From assembly GCF_014698835.1 (NCBI RefSeq), contig NZ_JACJTU010000030.1, positions 26,758 through 90,757 of the forward strand: a DNA stretch of 64,000 nt. The letters are read 5' to 3'. Position 1 is the stretch's first letter, and the number at the start of each line of letters is the position of its first letter. The translations under genes were made by a program, and so were the position numbers. Under the pieces are notes generated by a model, which was not told the DNA's origin, did no database searches, and was given only the letters and a program-made list of their open reading frames with translations. The stretch is from Nostoc paludosum FACHB-159 (lineage in GTDB: Bacteria; Cyanobacteriota; Cyanobacteriia; Cyanobacteriales; Nostocaceae). This document shows positions 1 to 8,620 of this stretch, piece by piece.

Positions 1-560
1 ATCAATACACAAATTGAGTATTCATAGGAAATAAAAATATATCTGGTATGACCTCCAGATAATGCTGCTTTGTTTATATATTCTTAGTCTCGGCTTTTTT
101 TAGGACTTTTTGCTACTTCTCAATCAATTTTAGCGATCGCTTTGAGCAATCCCTTCCGCCCATATTATTCCTTGCTCGTTTAAAATTGCTTATTTAATTA
201 ATCAACTATAGTCATTGTCGATCGCAATTTAATACCCCAAAAGATGGAACATAAATTCTACCTTTTGTCTGTAAGATTGCATATTTGTAAACTAAAATAG
301 TTATCTAAAATACGAGGTCAAAATCCTCAGCAACAGCACAATCGCCGATTTGCACTACATCATCCAGATAGCAATGGGGTGGACTGATTGGTATTAGGGG
401 GGATCGGGGTTTCAAGCTTCAGTGCGTAAGTCTTGATTAAGATGGGCAATTATAGCAGGTAACAAGCAAAAAAAGTCTCTTGATGTCTCGGTTTTACGAT
501 AGGCTTATGTCCTAACCTAACTGGCAACTGCTATAACTTGAATTTCGCGATCGCCAAACT
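1..560. other. Intergenic region at window edge, no gene seen
   Basis: No open frame of convincing length or composition is present on either strand. The stretch is AT-rich and holds HIP1-type GCGATCGC sites near 134 and 547. A gene whose end lies left of the window cannot be excluded for the first bases. Confidence 0.5.
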
Positions 561-1082
561 TTAAATCAACCCGCTTCGCGTGTCCGTCCAACCGTAAGCA
601 ACCTCAACCAATTGCACATTGCCAATCTCGATTTGCTTTTGGTTCACCTGCTGACCACCAAGACTTTGATAAAAGCTGGAAGCGGTATTATCGGCTAAAA
701 CCCAGACTAACATCGAACTTATATCTGACTGGAGTAGCCTTGTTGCGATGGTGGAAATCAGGCGATGTCCTAAACCTTGGCGTTGGTACTCCTCCAGAAT
801 ATAGATAGCGTACAACTCTCCTTGATAAAGGCGATCGCCTGTCCTCTCTTGACCTCCACTGGCAAAACCAACAATTTGCCCAATTTCATTTTCAGCAACA
901 TAGGTAAAATTACACTCAGCTATGTTGCTGAAAATTTTTACCCACATTTCTTGTCTTGCCTCATAGGATAAATCTGCTAGAAACTTTGCTGGCATTAAGT
1001 TCCTGTAGGTTGTTCGCCAAGCATCTACATGCACTTTAGCGATGCCAGGTGCATCGGCTAAGTTGGCTTCTCTAATCAACAT
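561..1082 (-). CDS. GNAT family N-acetyltransferase
   Basis: A 173-residue protein of the GCN5-related N-acetyltransferase fold, which moves the acetyl group of acetyl-CoA onto an amine. The acetyl-CoA loop is visible as QRQGLGHRL (about residues 100-108), preceded by the beta4 strand GELYAIYILEEY. A later NTASSFYQSLGG segment is the usual GNAT motif B. Length is normal for a single-domain member. It starts at ATG and stands alone, with a gap of about 210 bp to the next gene upstream in the window. The substrate cannot be read from sequence; amine, antibiotic or protein acetylation are all possible. Confidence 0.85.
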   Translation of the reverse strand: MLIREANLADAPGIAKVHVDAWRTTYRNLMPAKFLADLSYEARQEMWVKIFSNIAECNFTYVAENEIGQIVGFASGGQERTGDRLYQGELYAIYILEEYQRQGLGHRLISTIATRLLQSDISSMLVWVLADNTASSFYQSLGGQQVNQKQIEIGNVQLVEVAYGWTDTRSGLI

Positions 1083-1293
1083 AAGCTATCTCTTGGCAAG
1101 AGTTGGATATTTATTTGAAGCTGATTTAGTGACTTCCAAATAAAAAAATATCCCACTGTTCACAGTCAACAGTCAACAGTCATCAGCCAGTAGTTGTTTT
1201 TATTTCTGATACCAAGTTGCAATCATATGTAGTATTTCTCCCCCTGCCTGCCAAAACTAATATTTTTGAAGGCAACTCGGTATGAGATCTCCC

Positions 1294-2109
1294 TTATAAT
1301 TCTTCTGGTTGGGGAAGTGGGAAGATTTCACCAGCTAAGTAAGCCTGAAAATGTTTTTGGAAGTACAACCAAGAAGTCATATCTTCGCCATCGAGAAAGC
1401 CTTTTGGCGCTTGTTTATATAAAGGAATCCGGTTATTAATTTCGTCTTGCAGGAATGGAGGCAGTTCTTTTATGCCATTGATTTTACTACCAAAAGCACT
1501 GTAGATAAGTTGACCGGGGCGATCGCCCATTTTCATCCAAGGGAGCCATTGACCAATTCTATCCCAACTCAGTTTAAGTTCAGAAACTGAGGAAAGTGCT
1601 GGATTGAATAAATCTGCCGTTGGCACAGTTAATTTAAATAATTCTGCTGCTTGATAAATTGGATGTGGGCTGTATTCGGCAAACTTGGGATCGTCTGCTA
1701 AGGGATTGGGGTAATAAGGGAATATATCAAAAATGAAGGTTGTGCTGTCACCATCCACTTGTGCGGGAAAATTTCCCTTAAATATGCCTTGCACGGGATT
1801 ATTCGCAACATGGATAACTGGAACTGTCTCCCCTGTCCAAGGATTTTCCCATTTGGTTAAGACTTCCTCTGTTTGTGGATTTAGGTAGTAAGTTAGTTCC
1901 CTAGAAGTAAAATCCCAGCTACCTTCTTCTGTAGGAATACACCTGCTAACACTCAATCCGAATATTTTAAACAAAAGTTGTCTTTTCTCACCGGGGATCA
2001 GAGCGTAGATTTTACCTTTCCAGATTAGGAAAGTGGATTCGCTAGGGTCGAGAGAAGAACGAGTTTTCACCCAGTGCTGCGCTTCAAGTTCTTGGATTTG
2101 AGCAACCAT
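1294..2109 (-). CDS. DUF1838 family protein
   Basis: A 271-residue soluble protein that I assign to the uncharacterised DUF1838 family from its overall pattern: a beta-rich N-terminal half with ENPWTGETVPVIHVANNPV, and a C-terminal GQLIYSAFGSKINGIKELP segment. No signal peptide or membrane segment is evident and no catalytic motif is recognised. The start is the ATG of MVAQIQELEAQ. The gene lies downstream of the AbrB-family gene on the same strand, but a G/C-rich fold-back array sits between them, so cotranscription is uncertain. Function unknown. Confidence 0.7.
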   Translation of the reverse strand: MVAQIQELEAQHWVKTRSSLDPSESTFLIWKGKIYALIPGEKRQLLFKIFGLSVSRCIPTEEGSWDFTSRELTYYLNPQTEEVLTKWENPWTGETVPVIHVANNPVQGIFKGNFPAQVDGDSTTFIFDIFPYYPNPLADDPKFAEYSPHPIYQAAELFKLTVPTADLFNPALSSVSELKLSWDRIGQWLPWMKMGDRPGQLIYSAFGSKINGIKELPPFLQDEINNRIPLYKQAPKGFLDGEDMTSWLYFQKHFQAYLAGEIFPLPQPEEL

Positions 2110-2171
2110 CTAAAACATCCTTTGTGTCTGGATAACAAAAGGATAAGCGAATTTGTCATTAGTTATTAGGT

Positions 2172-2390
2172 ATGGGGCAAGCAGGAGGGGTGGGAGGTGT
2201 GGGAGGTGTGGGAGGTGTGGGAGGTGTGGGAGGTGTGGGAGGTGTGGGAGGTGTGGGAGGTGTGGGAGGGGTGGGAGGTGTGGGAGGTGTGGGAGGATGG
2301 GGAAGAAATCTTTCCCCCCACACTCCCCCATCTCCCCACACTCCCCACACTCCCCTATCTCCCCAGTCCCCAGTCCCCAATCACCAGTCC
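2172..2390. repeat. Fold-back G/C-rich 9-mer array, copy 1
   Basis: Eleven consecutive copies of the 9-mer GGGAGGTGT (2192-2290, one variant GGGAGGGGT at 2264) are followed by a core GGATGGGGAAGAAATC and then a C-rich run built from ACACTCCCC and CCATCTCCCC units (about 2312-2362), ending in CCCCAGTCCCCAGT. The C-rich arm is roughly the reverse complement of the G-rich arm, so the whole element can fold back on itself. Open frames crossing it encode only low-complexity VGG, PPT or CGR repeats and are artefacts. It lies between the DUF1838 gene and the AbrB-family gene. Confidence 0.9.
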
Positions 2391-3574
2391 TTAATCGCTG
2401 AATCAAGTTGCTTATCCAGACAGCTAAATAAATACACCCAAAAAGGTAAAGAACTGTTAATCGCAATTAATCGTACTAAATGACCAGTTGTGACGATTTC
2501 AACATTATGATTGAGTGCCAGGGAAACTAGGATCATTTCTGCTGAGCCTCCTGGTGCTGTGACTAAAAGACACGTTAACCAGTCCCAAGAGGTTAATTGC
2601 ATGGCAAGTATAGCAGCGATCGCTCCAGTTGCGAGGGTCATTGTTACAGATATCAAAGCATAGCCGACAGTCCGCTTGGTAAAGTTGGGTTTGTCTCCCC
2701 AATACTCACCAATAGTGATTCCCAGCAGCATTTGACCGAATAAGTTAACTAAAGGCGGTGGAGTAAAGCTAATATCACTCACAAAAGGCAGCGAATTGAG
2801 CAAAGGATTAAACCCGATACCAATTAACAATGCACCAAAAAAATCGCCAGCCGGAATTTTGAAAAATATAGCTGGATAAACTACTAATGCAGTAATTACA
2901 AGTAGTAATAAGAGTAATCCTAGTTGAGATGGATCGAAATTGAGCAAAGCACTTTTGACAGGTAGTGTTTGCATCCAGGAATTACCAACTAATGTTCTAG
3001 CGATGAAGGGAAACAGAAAAACTACTGAGGTAACGCGAATTGCTTGAACTAAAGCAACCAAGCTCACATCTTTATTGTAATCTGCTGCGATCGCTGCCAT
3101 AATTCCCACACCACCTGGAACCGTAGCCAGCATTGCTGTCAATAAATTGGTTTTGCTAAGGCGGGAGTAAATGTAACCAATGCAACTACCGCTCAGTAAC
3201 AGAAACAACGTGAGAAAAATAAAGATGGGAATACCAGAAGCAATACTAGCTAAATTAGCGTGAGCATTGGAAGCTCCGACGGTTAAGCCTACAAGTGCCA
3301 TTCCCACTTTTCTGGCAATGCGGTTAGGTTTGGGAGAATATTCATAGAAAATTCGACATCCTTGGAGAACTACTGTACCAGCTGCAATCCCAGCAAATAT
3401 CCAAGCAATCCCACCAATGTGAAACTTTGCTAAACCTATACCCATAGGCAGTGCTAAAAGTATTTCCAGGGTAAGAACAATTGATTGTTTTACAAATAAT
3501 TGTTGCTTGGTAACAGTAGAATTTTTATGGATGTGTTCTTCTAGGTTGGGAGCAACACTAAGGCTTTGATTCAT
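2381..3574 (-). CDS. AbrB-family integral membrane protein
   Basis: A 397-residue polytopic membrane protein with about ten hydrophobic segments arranged as two related halves, as in the AbrB/'ammonia monooxygenase' regulator-transporter family (PF05145). Gly-rich signatures such as ATVPGGVGIMAA and VTAPGGSAEMILVSLA occur once in each half, supporting an internal duplication. The family is poorly characterised; transport or regulation of small molecules has been proposed. The start is the ATG of MNQSLSVAPN; the last residues run into the edge of the repeat array. A 16-bp perfect palindrome lies about 100 bp upstream (3678-3693). Confidence 0.8.
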   Translation of the reverse strand: MNQSLSVAPNLEEHIHKNSTVTKQQLFVKQSIVLTLEILLALPMGIGLAKFHIGGIAWIFAGIAAGTVVLQGCRIFYEYSPKPNRIARKVGMALVGLTVGASNAHANLASIASGIPIFIFLTLFLLLSGSCIGYIYSRLSKTNLLTAMLATVPGGVGIMAAIAADYNKDVSLVALVQAIRVTSVVFLFPFIARTLVGNSWMQTLPVKSALLNFDPSQLGLLLLLLVITALVVYPAIFFKIPAGDFFGALLIGIGFNPLLNSLPFVSDISFTPPPLVNLFGQMLLGITIGEYWGDKPNFTKRTVGYALISVTMTLATGAIAAILAMQLTSWDWLTCLLVTAPGGSAEMILVSLALNHNVEIVTTGHLVRLIAINSSLPFWVYLFSCLDKQLDSAIKDW

Positions 3575-3677
3575 CGATATAAGCTTTTTTATTAATTTAA
3601 TCTAATTTAGAAAAATAATGCGACAGATATTCGATGTCAGATTATTTATCATTGAGTATACGTAATAACCGGGGTAG

Positions 3678-3693
3678 TAGATATCGATATCTA
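3678..3693. promoter_or_regulatory. 16-bp perfect palindrome, possible operator
   Basis: TAGATATCGATATCTA is a perfect dyad about 104 bp upstream of the AbrB-family start codon, in an otherwise AT-rich 450-bp gap (3575-4025). Position and symmetry suit a dimeric repressor site, but no known consensus matches it. The rest of this gap holds only the inverted repeat described separately. Confidence 0.3.
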
Positions 3694-3974
3694 AGAAAGT
3701 ATCGAATAACTAAACGAGTTGGAGCAAATAAAAAAGAATGTGACATATGTTAAATGTAACAGAGTTAGCATTCTGGGTGTGTAGTGACAGTCTTGCATAT
3801 CTATAATCCAAGAAAATTTTCAGGAATTGGAGGAGTTAGTTCACCAGGAGAGCCAAGGCTTCCTTCTAAAATTGTCTAACTCATTAATTCCCAATTCTGC
3901 TGTATTTATACTTGTATAGGTTGGGGAATGCTTCCATTCAACCCAACCTATTTTCCTACTTTTGTTGTTAACTG

Positions 3975-4020
3975 AATTCAGAATTCTGTTAGCGTAGGGA
4001 GACGTAGCCGATTCTGAATT
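3975..4020. repeat. Short inverted repeat 3' of a small gene
   Basis: AATTCAGAAT (3975-3984) is repeated in inverted form as ATTCTGAATT (4011-4020) around GTAGGGAGACGTAGCCG. It sits six bases past the stop of the minus-strand gene at 4026. There is no T-tract, so it is either a weak 3' hairpin or a remnant of a dispersed cyanobacterial repeat. Confidence 0.5.
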
Positions 4021-4025
4021 CTGCT

Positions 4026-4361
4026 TTAATCTTCATCAAGCGCCGGGAAAACTTCCTCAAATTGCCACAATCTATCTTTATTTTCAACGAACCAAATACG
4101 AGTTTCTGGAGTTAATTTACTCCAGATGTCTTCAGCAGGAATATGAGGAGATGCATATTGGTACTGCTGACCAAGTGATTTCAGATTGTCAGCTACATGA
4201 GTGGGAATTCCGAATTGTTCCCAGTCTATTTTTATATTTCTGCCCGAAACTCCCGCTGTGGGATCGTAAATCAATTGTGCAGATCTGACTAAATCAGCAA
4301 AGTGTTTCGGTTTGAGTTTGGTGATTTCCTGAAGGAGTGATTCGTTATGTTCTGGAGACAT
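4026..4361 (-). CDS. Conserved hypothetical protein, about 111 residues
   Basis: A small soluble acidic protein starting MSPEHNESLLQEITKL. The frame is open 12 codons further upstream, but only from a TTG without a ribosome-binding site, so the ATG is preferred. It contains helices with charged residues, a TRIWFVENKDRLWQFEE stretch and an acidic tail. No domain is recognised. It has no close partner: the next minus-strand gene is about 200 bp upstream. Base composition resembles the neighbours. Likely a real cyanobacterial gene of unknown function. Confidence 0.6.
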   Translation of the reverse strand: MSPEHNESLLQEITKLKPKHFADLVRSAQLIYDPTAGVSGRNIKIDWEQFGIPTHVADNLKSLGQQYQYASPHIPAEDIWSKLTPETRIWFVENKDRLWQFEEVFPALDED

Positions 4362-4569
4362 TTTACTAGCAGCGGTGAAGAGTAGTAGTGTATTCAATCA
4401 GTCAACAGTTGAACAGTTGTTTACTTACAAATCGTAAAACTGTTCGCGAATAACTGTTGTCCATTGTGAGATCGCCATAACTGATTTTTGAACTTACTGC
4501 CAGAGATTTGTATCCCAATGTTTCTAGCTTAGCGCTTTTATTAATTAAATCTTGCAGCTTTGACCTCAG

Positions 4570-4935
4570 CTAGTCATTTTCGATCAGAACTGTAACAGCT
4601 GCGATCGCAATCAACATTTCGTCATTTTGATCGTTGAGTTCAGGAATTGCTCGTCCTTGAACTACCATCCCCCCAGATTCTACTGTCAGGGTTTTTTGAC
4701 CAAATGGTAGTACGGCTAGTACTTCCTCTTGGCGAACTTTTTCTGGGTATGGTACTGCTACTTGCACTTCCACAATCATTTCATTGGGATGACTCAAACC
4801 AGCGACTTCCCAAACACCAGGTAAAGCATTATGAGCGATCGCATTGCGTACCGCCCTAGATGCTGCTACTGTTGGTTCTTGTCCATGCTGATCTACTCCC
4901 ATCCCCATTTCAATTATCAATCGTTTACGCACCAT
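4570..4935 (-). CDS. Lin0512 family protein
   Basis: A 121-residue protein matching the Lin0512/TIGR02058 conserved family: it begins VRKRLIIEMGMGVDQHGQ, followed by TVAASRAVRNAIAHNALPG and the segment GGMVVQGRAIPELND. Members are small, widespread and without assigned function. The start ATG-GTG-CGT is preceded by GGAGG at six bases, which decides it over a TTG five codons upstream that overlaps the Shine-Dalgarno itself. It follows the CNB-domain gene on the same strand after about 80 bp that hold a palindromic repeat. Confidence 0.75.
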   Translation of the reverse strand: MVRKRLIIEMGMGVDQHGQEPTVAASRAVRNAIAHNALPGVWEVAGLSHPNEMIVEVQVAVPYPEKVRQEEVLAVLPFGQKTLTVESGGMVVQGRAIPELNDQNDEMLIAIAAVTVLIEND

Positions 4936-4962
4936 TCCAACCTCCGGCAAATCCCAACTCTT

Positions 4963-4990
4963 GTACAGACGCGATTCATCGCGTCTCTAC
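4963..4990. repeat. Dispersed palindrome AGACGCGAT-TC-ATCGCGTCT
   Basis: The dyad AGACGCGAT/ATCGCGTCT (4967-4986) with flanks TTGTAC and CTAC is a typical dispersed short palindrome of Nostoc-type genomes. Degenerate relatives occur at about 25364-25394 and 27096-27125. It lies in the 5' leader of the Lin0512 gene and 3' of the CNB gene, so it may form a hairpin in their transcript. Confidence 0.7.
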
Positions 4991-5016
4991 TCCCAACTCC
5001 CTCATCCAGAAAGTAC

Positions 5017-5385
5017 TTAGAGCATATGCAATAACTTACTCAGACGCTCTGAATAACTTTTCATCACCTTGATGGCAAACATCGGTGTTTCTTGAACGGC
5101 AAAGAGAAACGCTTTTTCATCAAGGAAAGCAAGTTTGCAGTCCGTTTTGGCAATAGCGGTGTAAGTTCTATTTTTTATCCCTACAAGTATGCCCACACCA
5201 AAAACTTCACCTGTATCAATGGTTTCTACAACCTTACCATTAACTGATATATCTACTTGCCCTTCCACAATGCCGTACATGCTATCACCAGTCTCTCCTT
5301 GTTCAAAGATGACTTCGCCTGGTGAAAATACTTTAGGATTGGGTTGTTTTTGAAATATACCGACTGTAACTACAGGACTTAGCAT
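5017..5385 (-). CDS. Cyclic-nucleotide-binding-domain protein
   Basis: A 122-residue protein made of one CNB/CAP-like beta-roll: PGEVIFEQGETGDSMYGIVEGQVDI is the N-terminal strand set, followed by GEVFGVGILV and NRTYTAIAKTDCKLAFLDEKAF. In true cAMP/cGMP receptors the phosphate cassette reads FGE.AL followed by R-A-A/T. Here the Glu is replaced (FGVGIL), although an Arg is retained in NRTYTA, so cyclic-nucleotide binding is doubtful. There is no DNA-binding or channel domain. It could be a stand-alone sensor or a structural CNB protein. It probably precedes the Lin0512 gene in one transcript. Confidence 0.8.
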   Translation of the reverse strand: MLSPVVTVGIFQKQPNPKVFSPGEVIFEQGETGDSMYGIVEGQVDISVNGKVVETIDTGEVFGVGILVGIKNRTYTAIAKTDCKLAFLDEKAFLFAVQETPMFAIKVMKSYSERLSKLLHML

Positions 5386-5648
5386 TAGAGCAACCCCAAA
5401 ATTTTTAGTTTTTGAATGAAACCTTTAGATAGGCATCATGAGAACCCAAAAAAGTATACTACTTTCTGTTGGTTAACTCCAATTTCCGCAATATTTATAG
5501 TTGGTTAAATATTCGTTAAGGCAATAGGCAATAGGCAAAGAAAGTATCTTAGTATCTGGGTTTTACGGTAAAGTTATGTCCTCAACTATGCTTCCAATCG
5601 ATTTTAATTGATAACTTAATATAGTTCGGTCAACTGGAAAATATAACT

Positions 5649-6971
5649 ATGGAAAAACAACCGATACAAGTAATTGGAGGTGGATTAGCTGGAACAGAAG
5701 CAGCTTGGCAAATAGCCCAAGCTGGAGTGCCGGTGATTTTATATGAAATGCGTCCAAAGCGCTTTAGTCCTGCTCACCACACGGAACATTTGGCAGAATT
5801 AGTGTGTAGTAATTCCTTTGGAGCAATGGCAAGCGATCGCGCCGCCGGATTGTTGCACGAAGAATTACGTCAGCTTGGTTCTATCGTCATTCAAAAAGCT
5901 GATGAACACGCCGTTCCTGCCGGTGGGGCGCTAGCTGTAGACAGGGGACAATTTGGCCAAGACTTGACTCAAACTCTATCGAGTCATCCTTTAATTGAAT
6001 TCCGACGTGGTGAAGTGCAAGCTATTCCTGAAGGAATTGTAGTTTTGGCAACCGGGCCTTTAACCAGTCCTGATTTGGCAGAAGATTTGCGCCGCTTTAC
6101 AGGCATGGAATACCTCAGCTTTTTTGATGCCGCTAGCCCGATTATTGTGGGAGACTCCATTAACCGTGACATTGCCTTCATGGCATCGCGTTATGATAAA
6201 GGTGAAGCTGCTTATCTCAACTGCCCAATGAATAAAGAGCAGTATTTGAGGTTCCGAGAAGAACTCTGCAAAGCCGAACAAACAGAACTCAAAGATTTTG
6301 AACGCGAAACAGCGAAATTTTTTGAAGCCTGTCTACCCATTGAAGAACTAGCACAGCGGGGAGAAGACACCATGCGCTATGGCCCGCTTAAACCAGTGGG
6401 TTTATCAGATAGTCGCACAGCGGAACGTCCTTATGCTGTAGTGCAATTGCGCCAAGAAGATAAAGCTGGGCAACTTTGGAACATGGTAGGATTCCAAACT
6501 AATTTGCGCTGGGGCGAACAAAAACGCATATTTCAACTAATTCCTGGTTTAGAAAAAGCCGAATTTGTGCGCTTGGGAGTGATGCACCGCAATACCTTTA
6601 TTAATGCTCCTCAGTTAATGCATCCTACTTTGCAATTTAAAGCACGTCCAACTTTGTTAGCAGCTGGGCAGTTAATTGGTACAGAGGGCTACACCGCAGC
6701 CGCAGCCAGTGGTTGCTTGGCGGGAATTAATGCAGCACGGCTGGCTTTGGGTAAAGAACCGTTGACTTTGCCAGCAACAACAATGATGGGGGCGCTATTT
6801 GAATTTATCAGTTCTGCTTCGCCCAAACATTTCCAACCAATGCCGCCCAACTTTGGGATTTTTCCCGAACTGGGTGTGAAAATCAAAAATAAACAAGAGC
6901 GTTATGGACATTATCGCGATCGCTCTTTAGCTGACTTAGAAAATTGGAAAGCTGATAGTGTTGACTCTTGA
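5649..6971 (+). CDS. trmFO: Methylenetetrahydrofolate-tRNA-(uracil-5-)-methyltransferase TrmFO
   Basis: A 440-residue FAD- and folate-dependent enzyme that makes 5-methyluridine at position 54 of tRNA. The FAD-binding Rossmann motif is at the N-terminus (VIGGGLAGTEAAWQIA, residues 8-23). Family hallmarks follow: LYEMRP, HTEHLAELVCSNSFGAM, RYGPLKPVGL, QLRQEDKAGQLWNMVGFQTNL and the C-terminal GTEGYTAAAASGCLAG. Length is normal. It starts at ATG with no gene close by on either side. TrmFO is a typical substitute for TrmA in cyanobacteria and Gram-positive bacteria. Confidence 0.95.
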   Translation: MEKQPIQVIGGGLAGTEAAWQIAQAGVPVILYEMRPKRFSPAHHTEHLAELVCSNSFGAMASDRAAGLLHEELRQLGSIVIQKADEHAVPAGGALAVDRGQFGQDLTQTLSSHPLIEFRRGEVQAIPEGIVVLATGPLTSPDLAEDLRRFTGMEYLSFFDAASPIIVGDSINRDIAFMASRYDKGEAAYLNCPMNKEQYLRFREELCKAEQTELKDFERETAKFFEACLPIEELAQRGEDTMRYGPLKPVGLSDSRTAERPYAVVQLRQEDKAGQLWNMVGFQTNLRWGEQKRIFQLIPGLEKAEFVRLGVMHRNTFINAPQLMHPTLQFKARPTLLAAGQLIGTEGYTAAAASGCLAGINAARLALGKEPLTLPATTMMGALFEFISSASPKHFQPMPPNFGIFPELGVKIKNKQERYGHYRDRSLADLENWKADSVDS

Positions 6972-7368
6972 GTGTTGACTGTTGAGTGAGGAGTTATTAT
7001 TCTCTTCTCTACTCCCCCATTGCATGTAACTGAGTATTAGTTATAGGAATAGGGAATGGGCAATAGGAAATTAATTGCTATTGCCTATTGCCTCAAAGCT
7101 TTGGTTTGCCTCAGATTTAAAACCATCGAAACTAGCCATGTCTAAATAATTCGTCATTCGTGAATTATGAATTATGAATGATGAATTATAAATTATTTGG
7201 TCATAGGTAAGATTAGAACTGTTGTTAATTGATACACTCTTAAAAAAATGCGACATACCATACTTTTGTTGTGAATTGTATTGAAAGCAGTTTTACAAAC
7301 TTTGTGTGGATCGCTTAAATCTAAATGCAGCAAATAACAGTGTATTAATACTCAAAAAGGAGGATATT
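6972..7368. other. Intergenic repeats upstream of the methyltransferase
   Basis: This gap holds short tandem repeats: GACTCTTGAGTGTTGACTG near 6962, ATTGCCTATTGCC near 7079-7091, and GAATTATGAATTATGAATGATGAATTAT near 7162-7190. No gene is seen. The reading frame of the next gene is open 21 codons upstream, but the ribosome-binding site places the true start at 7369. Confidence 0.6.
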
Positions 7369-8442
7369 ATGGCGCTTGAAATCTTTGACCAAACCAAAGC
7401 AGAAACATTTGCGATGAGGATGCTGAATATTATCAATAACGGTGCATTGGCGCTGATGATTTCTATTGGGCATCGTACCAAACTCTTTGATACTTTAGCA
7501 GAACTTTCACCCTCTACAAGTCAACAAATTGCTGATGCAGCAGGCTTAAACGAACGCTATGTGCGGGAATGGCTGGGGGCAATGGTGACTGGGAATTTTG
7601 TTGAATATAATCCACAAGAAAAAACTTATTACTTGCCTAGAGAACATGCTGCATTCTTAACACGATTAGCCCCTGCGGATAACATTGCTCCCTTTACTCA
7701 ATTTATATCGGTGTTAGGAACAGTTGAAGACCAGATTGTAGATTGTTTCCACAAAGGCGGAGGCGTACCCTACTCACAATATAAACGTTTCCATGAAGTG
7801 ATGGCGGAAGATAGCAATCAAACTGTGGTGGCTGCTTTAGAGGAACATATTTTGCCGCTGATTTCTGGTTTAACAGAAGCCCTACAACAAGGAATTGATG
7901 TGCTGGATGTAGGTTGCGGTAGTGGTCGTGCCCTCAACAAGCTAGCACACCTGTTTCCTAACAGTCGCTTTACAGGATATGATTTATCCCAAGAAGCGAT
8001 CGCCACTGCCTCTACTGAAGCCCAGCAAAGAGGACTCACCAATATTCAATTTCAAGTTAAGGATGCTGCTACATTCGACGAAGTAGAGAAATACGACTTG
8101 ATTACTACCTTTGATGCGGTGCATGACCAAGCAAGACCTGATGTTGTATTACAAAATATTTATAATGCCCTGCGTCCCAATGGTATTTACCTGATGCAAG
8201 ACATCCACGCCTCAACTGATGTGAATGGCAATCTGGAACATCCTGTTGCCCCTTTTCTGTACACCATCTCTTGTATGCATTGTATGACAGTATCCCTAGC
8301 AGCTGGCGGTATGGGACTGGGAGCCATGTGGGGACGAGAAAAAGCAGTGGAAATGCTGAGTGAAGCTGGCTTCACTAGTGTGGAGATCCGGCAACTGGCT
8401 CACGATCTACACAATGACTACTACATTACCAAAAAGAAGTAA
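7369..8442 (+). CDS. Class I SAM-dependent methyltransferase with N-terminal winged helix
   Basis: A 357-residue protein. Residues about 10-90 form a dimerisation/winged-helix domain (SQQIADAAGLNERYVREWLGAM) like those of O-methyltransferases. A class I Rossmann domain follows with motif I VLDVGCGSGRAL near residue 180, the acidic strand FTGYDLS and a later FDAVHDQARP segment. The start is set by AAAGGAGG six bases before ATG. Plant and bacterial O-methyltransferases share this layout, so a small-molecule or protein target is possible, but the substrate is unknown. A 57-residue gene begins four bases after its stop, which suggests translational coupling. Confidence 0.85.
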   Translation: MALEIFDQTKAETFAMRMLNIINNGALALMISIGHRTKLFDTLAELSPSTSQQIADAAGLNERYVREWLGAMVTGNFVEYNPQEKTYYLPREHAAFLTRLAPADNIAPFTQFISVLGTVEDQIVDCFHKGGGVPYSQYKRFHEVMAEDSNQTVVAALEEHILPLISGLTEALQQGIDVLDVGCGSGRALNKLAHLFPNSRFTGYDLSQEAIATASTEAQQRGLTNIQFQVKDAATFDEVEKYDLITTFDAVHDQARPDVVLQNIYNALRPNGIYLMQDIHASTDVNGNLEHPVAPFLYTISCMHCMTVSLAAGGMGLGAMWGREKAVEMLSEAGFTSVEIRQLAHDLHNDYYITKKK

Positions 8443-8446
8443 ACCA

Positions 8447-8620
8447 ATGTGCCAACTTTGTAATGTGCTGAATCGATTAGGCGAGCGCACCAAGAATTAT
8501 CCATCTTTACCTACTACCAGTCAATTCTCTGCTGCGGTGAAAATTGAGCGCTTACCCCAAACAGCATCTGATGACTCTCAGCCAAACAACACAGTAATGG
8601 TTAGGAACTCCAAAAAATAA
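8447..8620 (+). CDS. Small protein with C-terminal VRNSKK tail, coupled to the methyltransferase
   Basis: A 57-residue frame starting MCQLCNVLNRLGERTK and ending TVMVRNSKK. The ATG lies four bases after the methyltransferase stop, with AAGAAG at the end of that gene as a weak ribosome-binding site, so the two should be cotranscribed. A CxxC pair sits at residues 2-5. The middle is polar and probably disordered, without a signal peptide. The tail closely resembles that of another small protein in this window (29197-29349, ending ILVRKSKK). I do not recognise a family. It could be a peptide substrate or partner of the methyltransferase, or an unrelated small protein. Confidence 0.5.
   Translation: MCQLCNVLNRLGERTKNYPSLPTTSQFSAAVKIERLPQTASDDSQPNNTVMVRNSKK

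Noticed and set aside
2110..2483. Open frames on both strands through the G/C-rich array, and similar ones at 24160-24540 and 51042-51360
   Set aside because: They encode only low-complexity VGG, PPT, HTS or CGR repeats imposed by the 9-mer DNA repeat.
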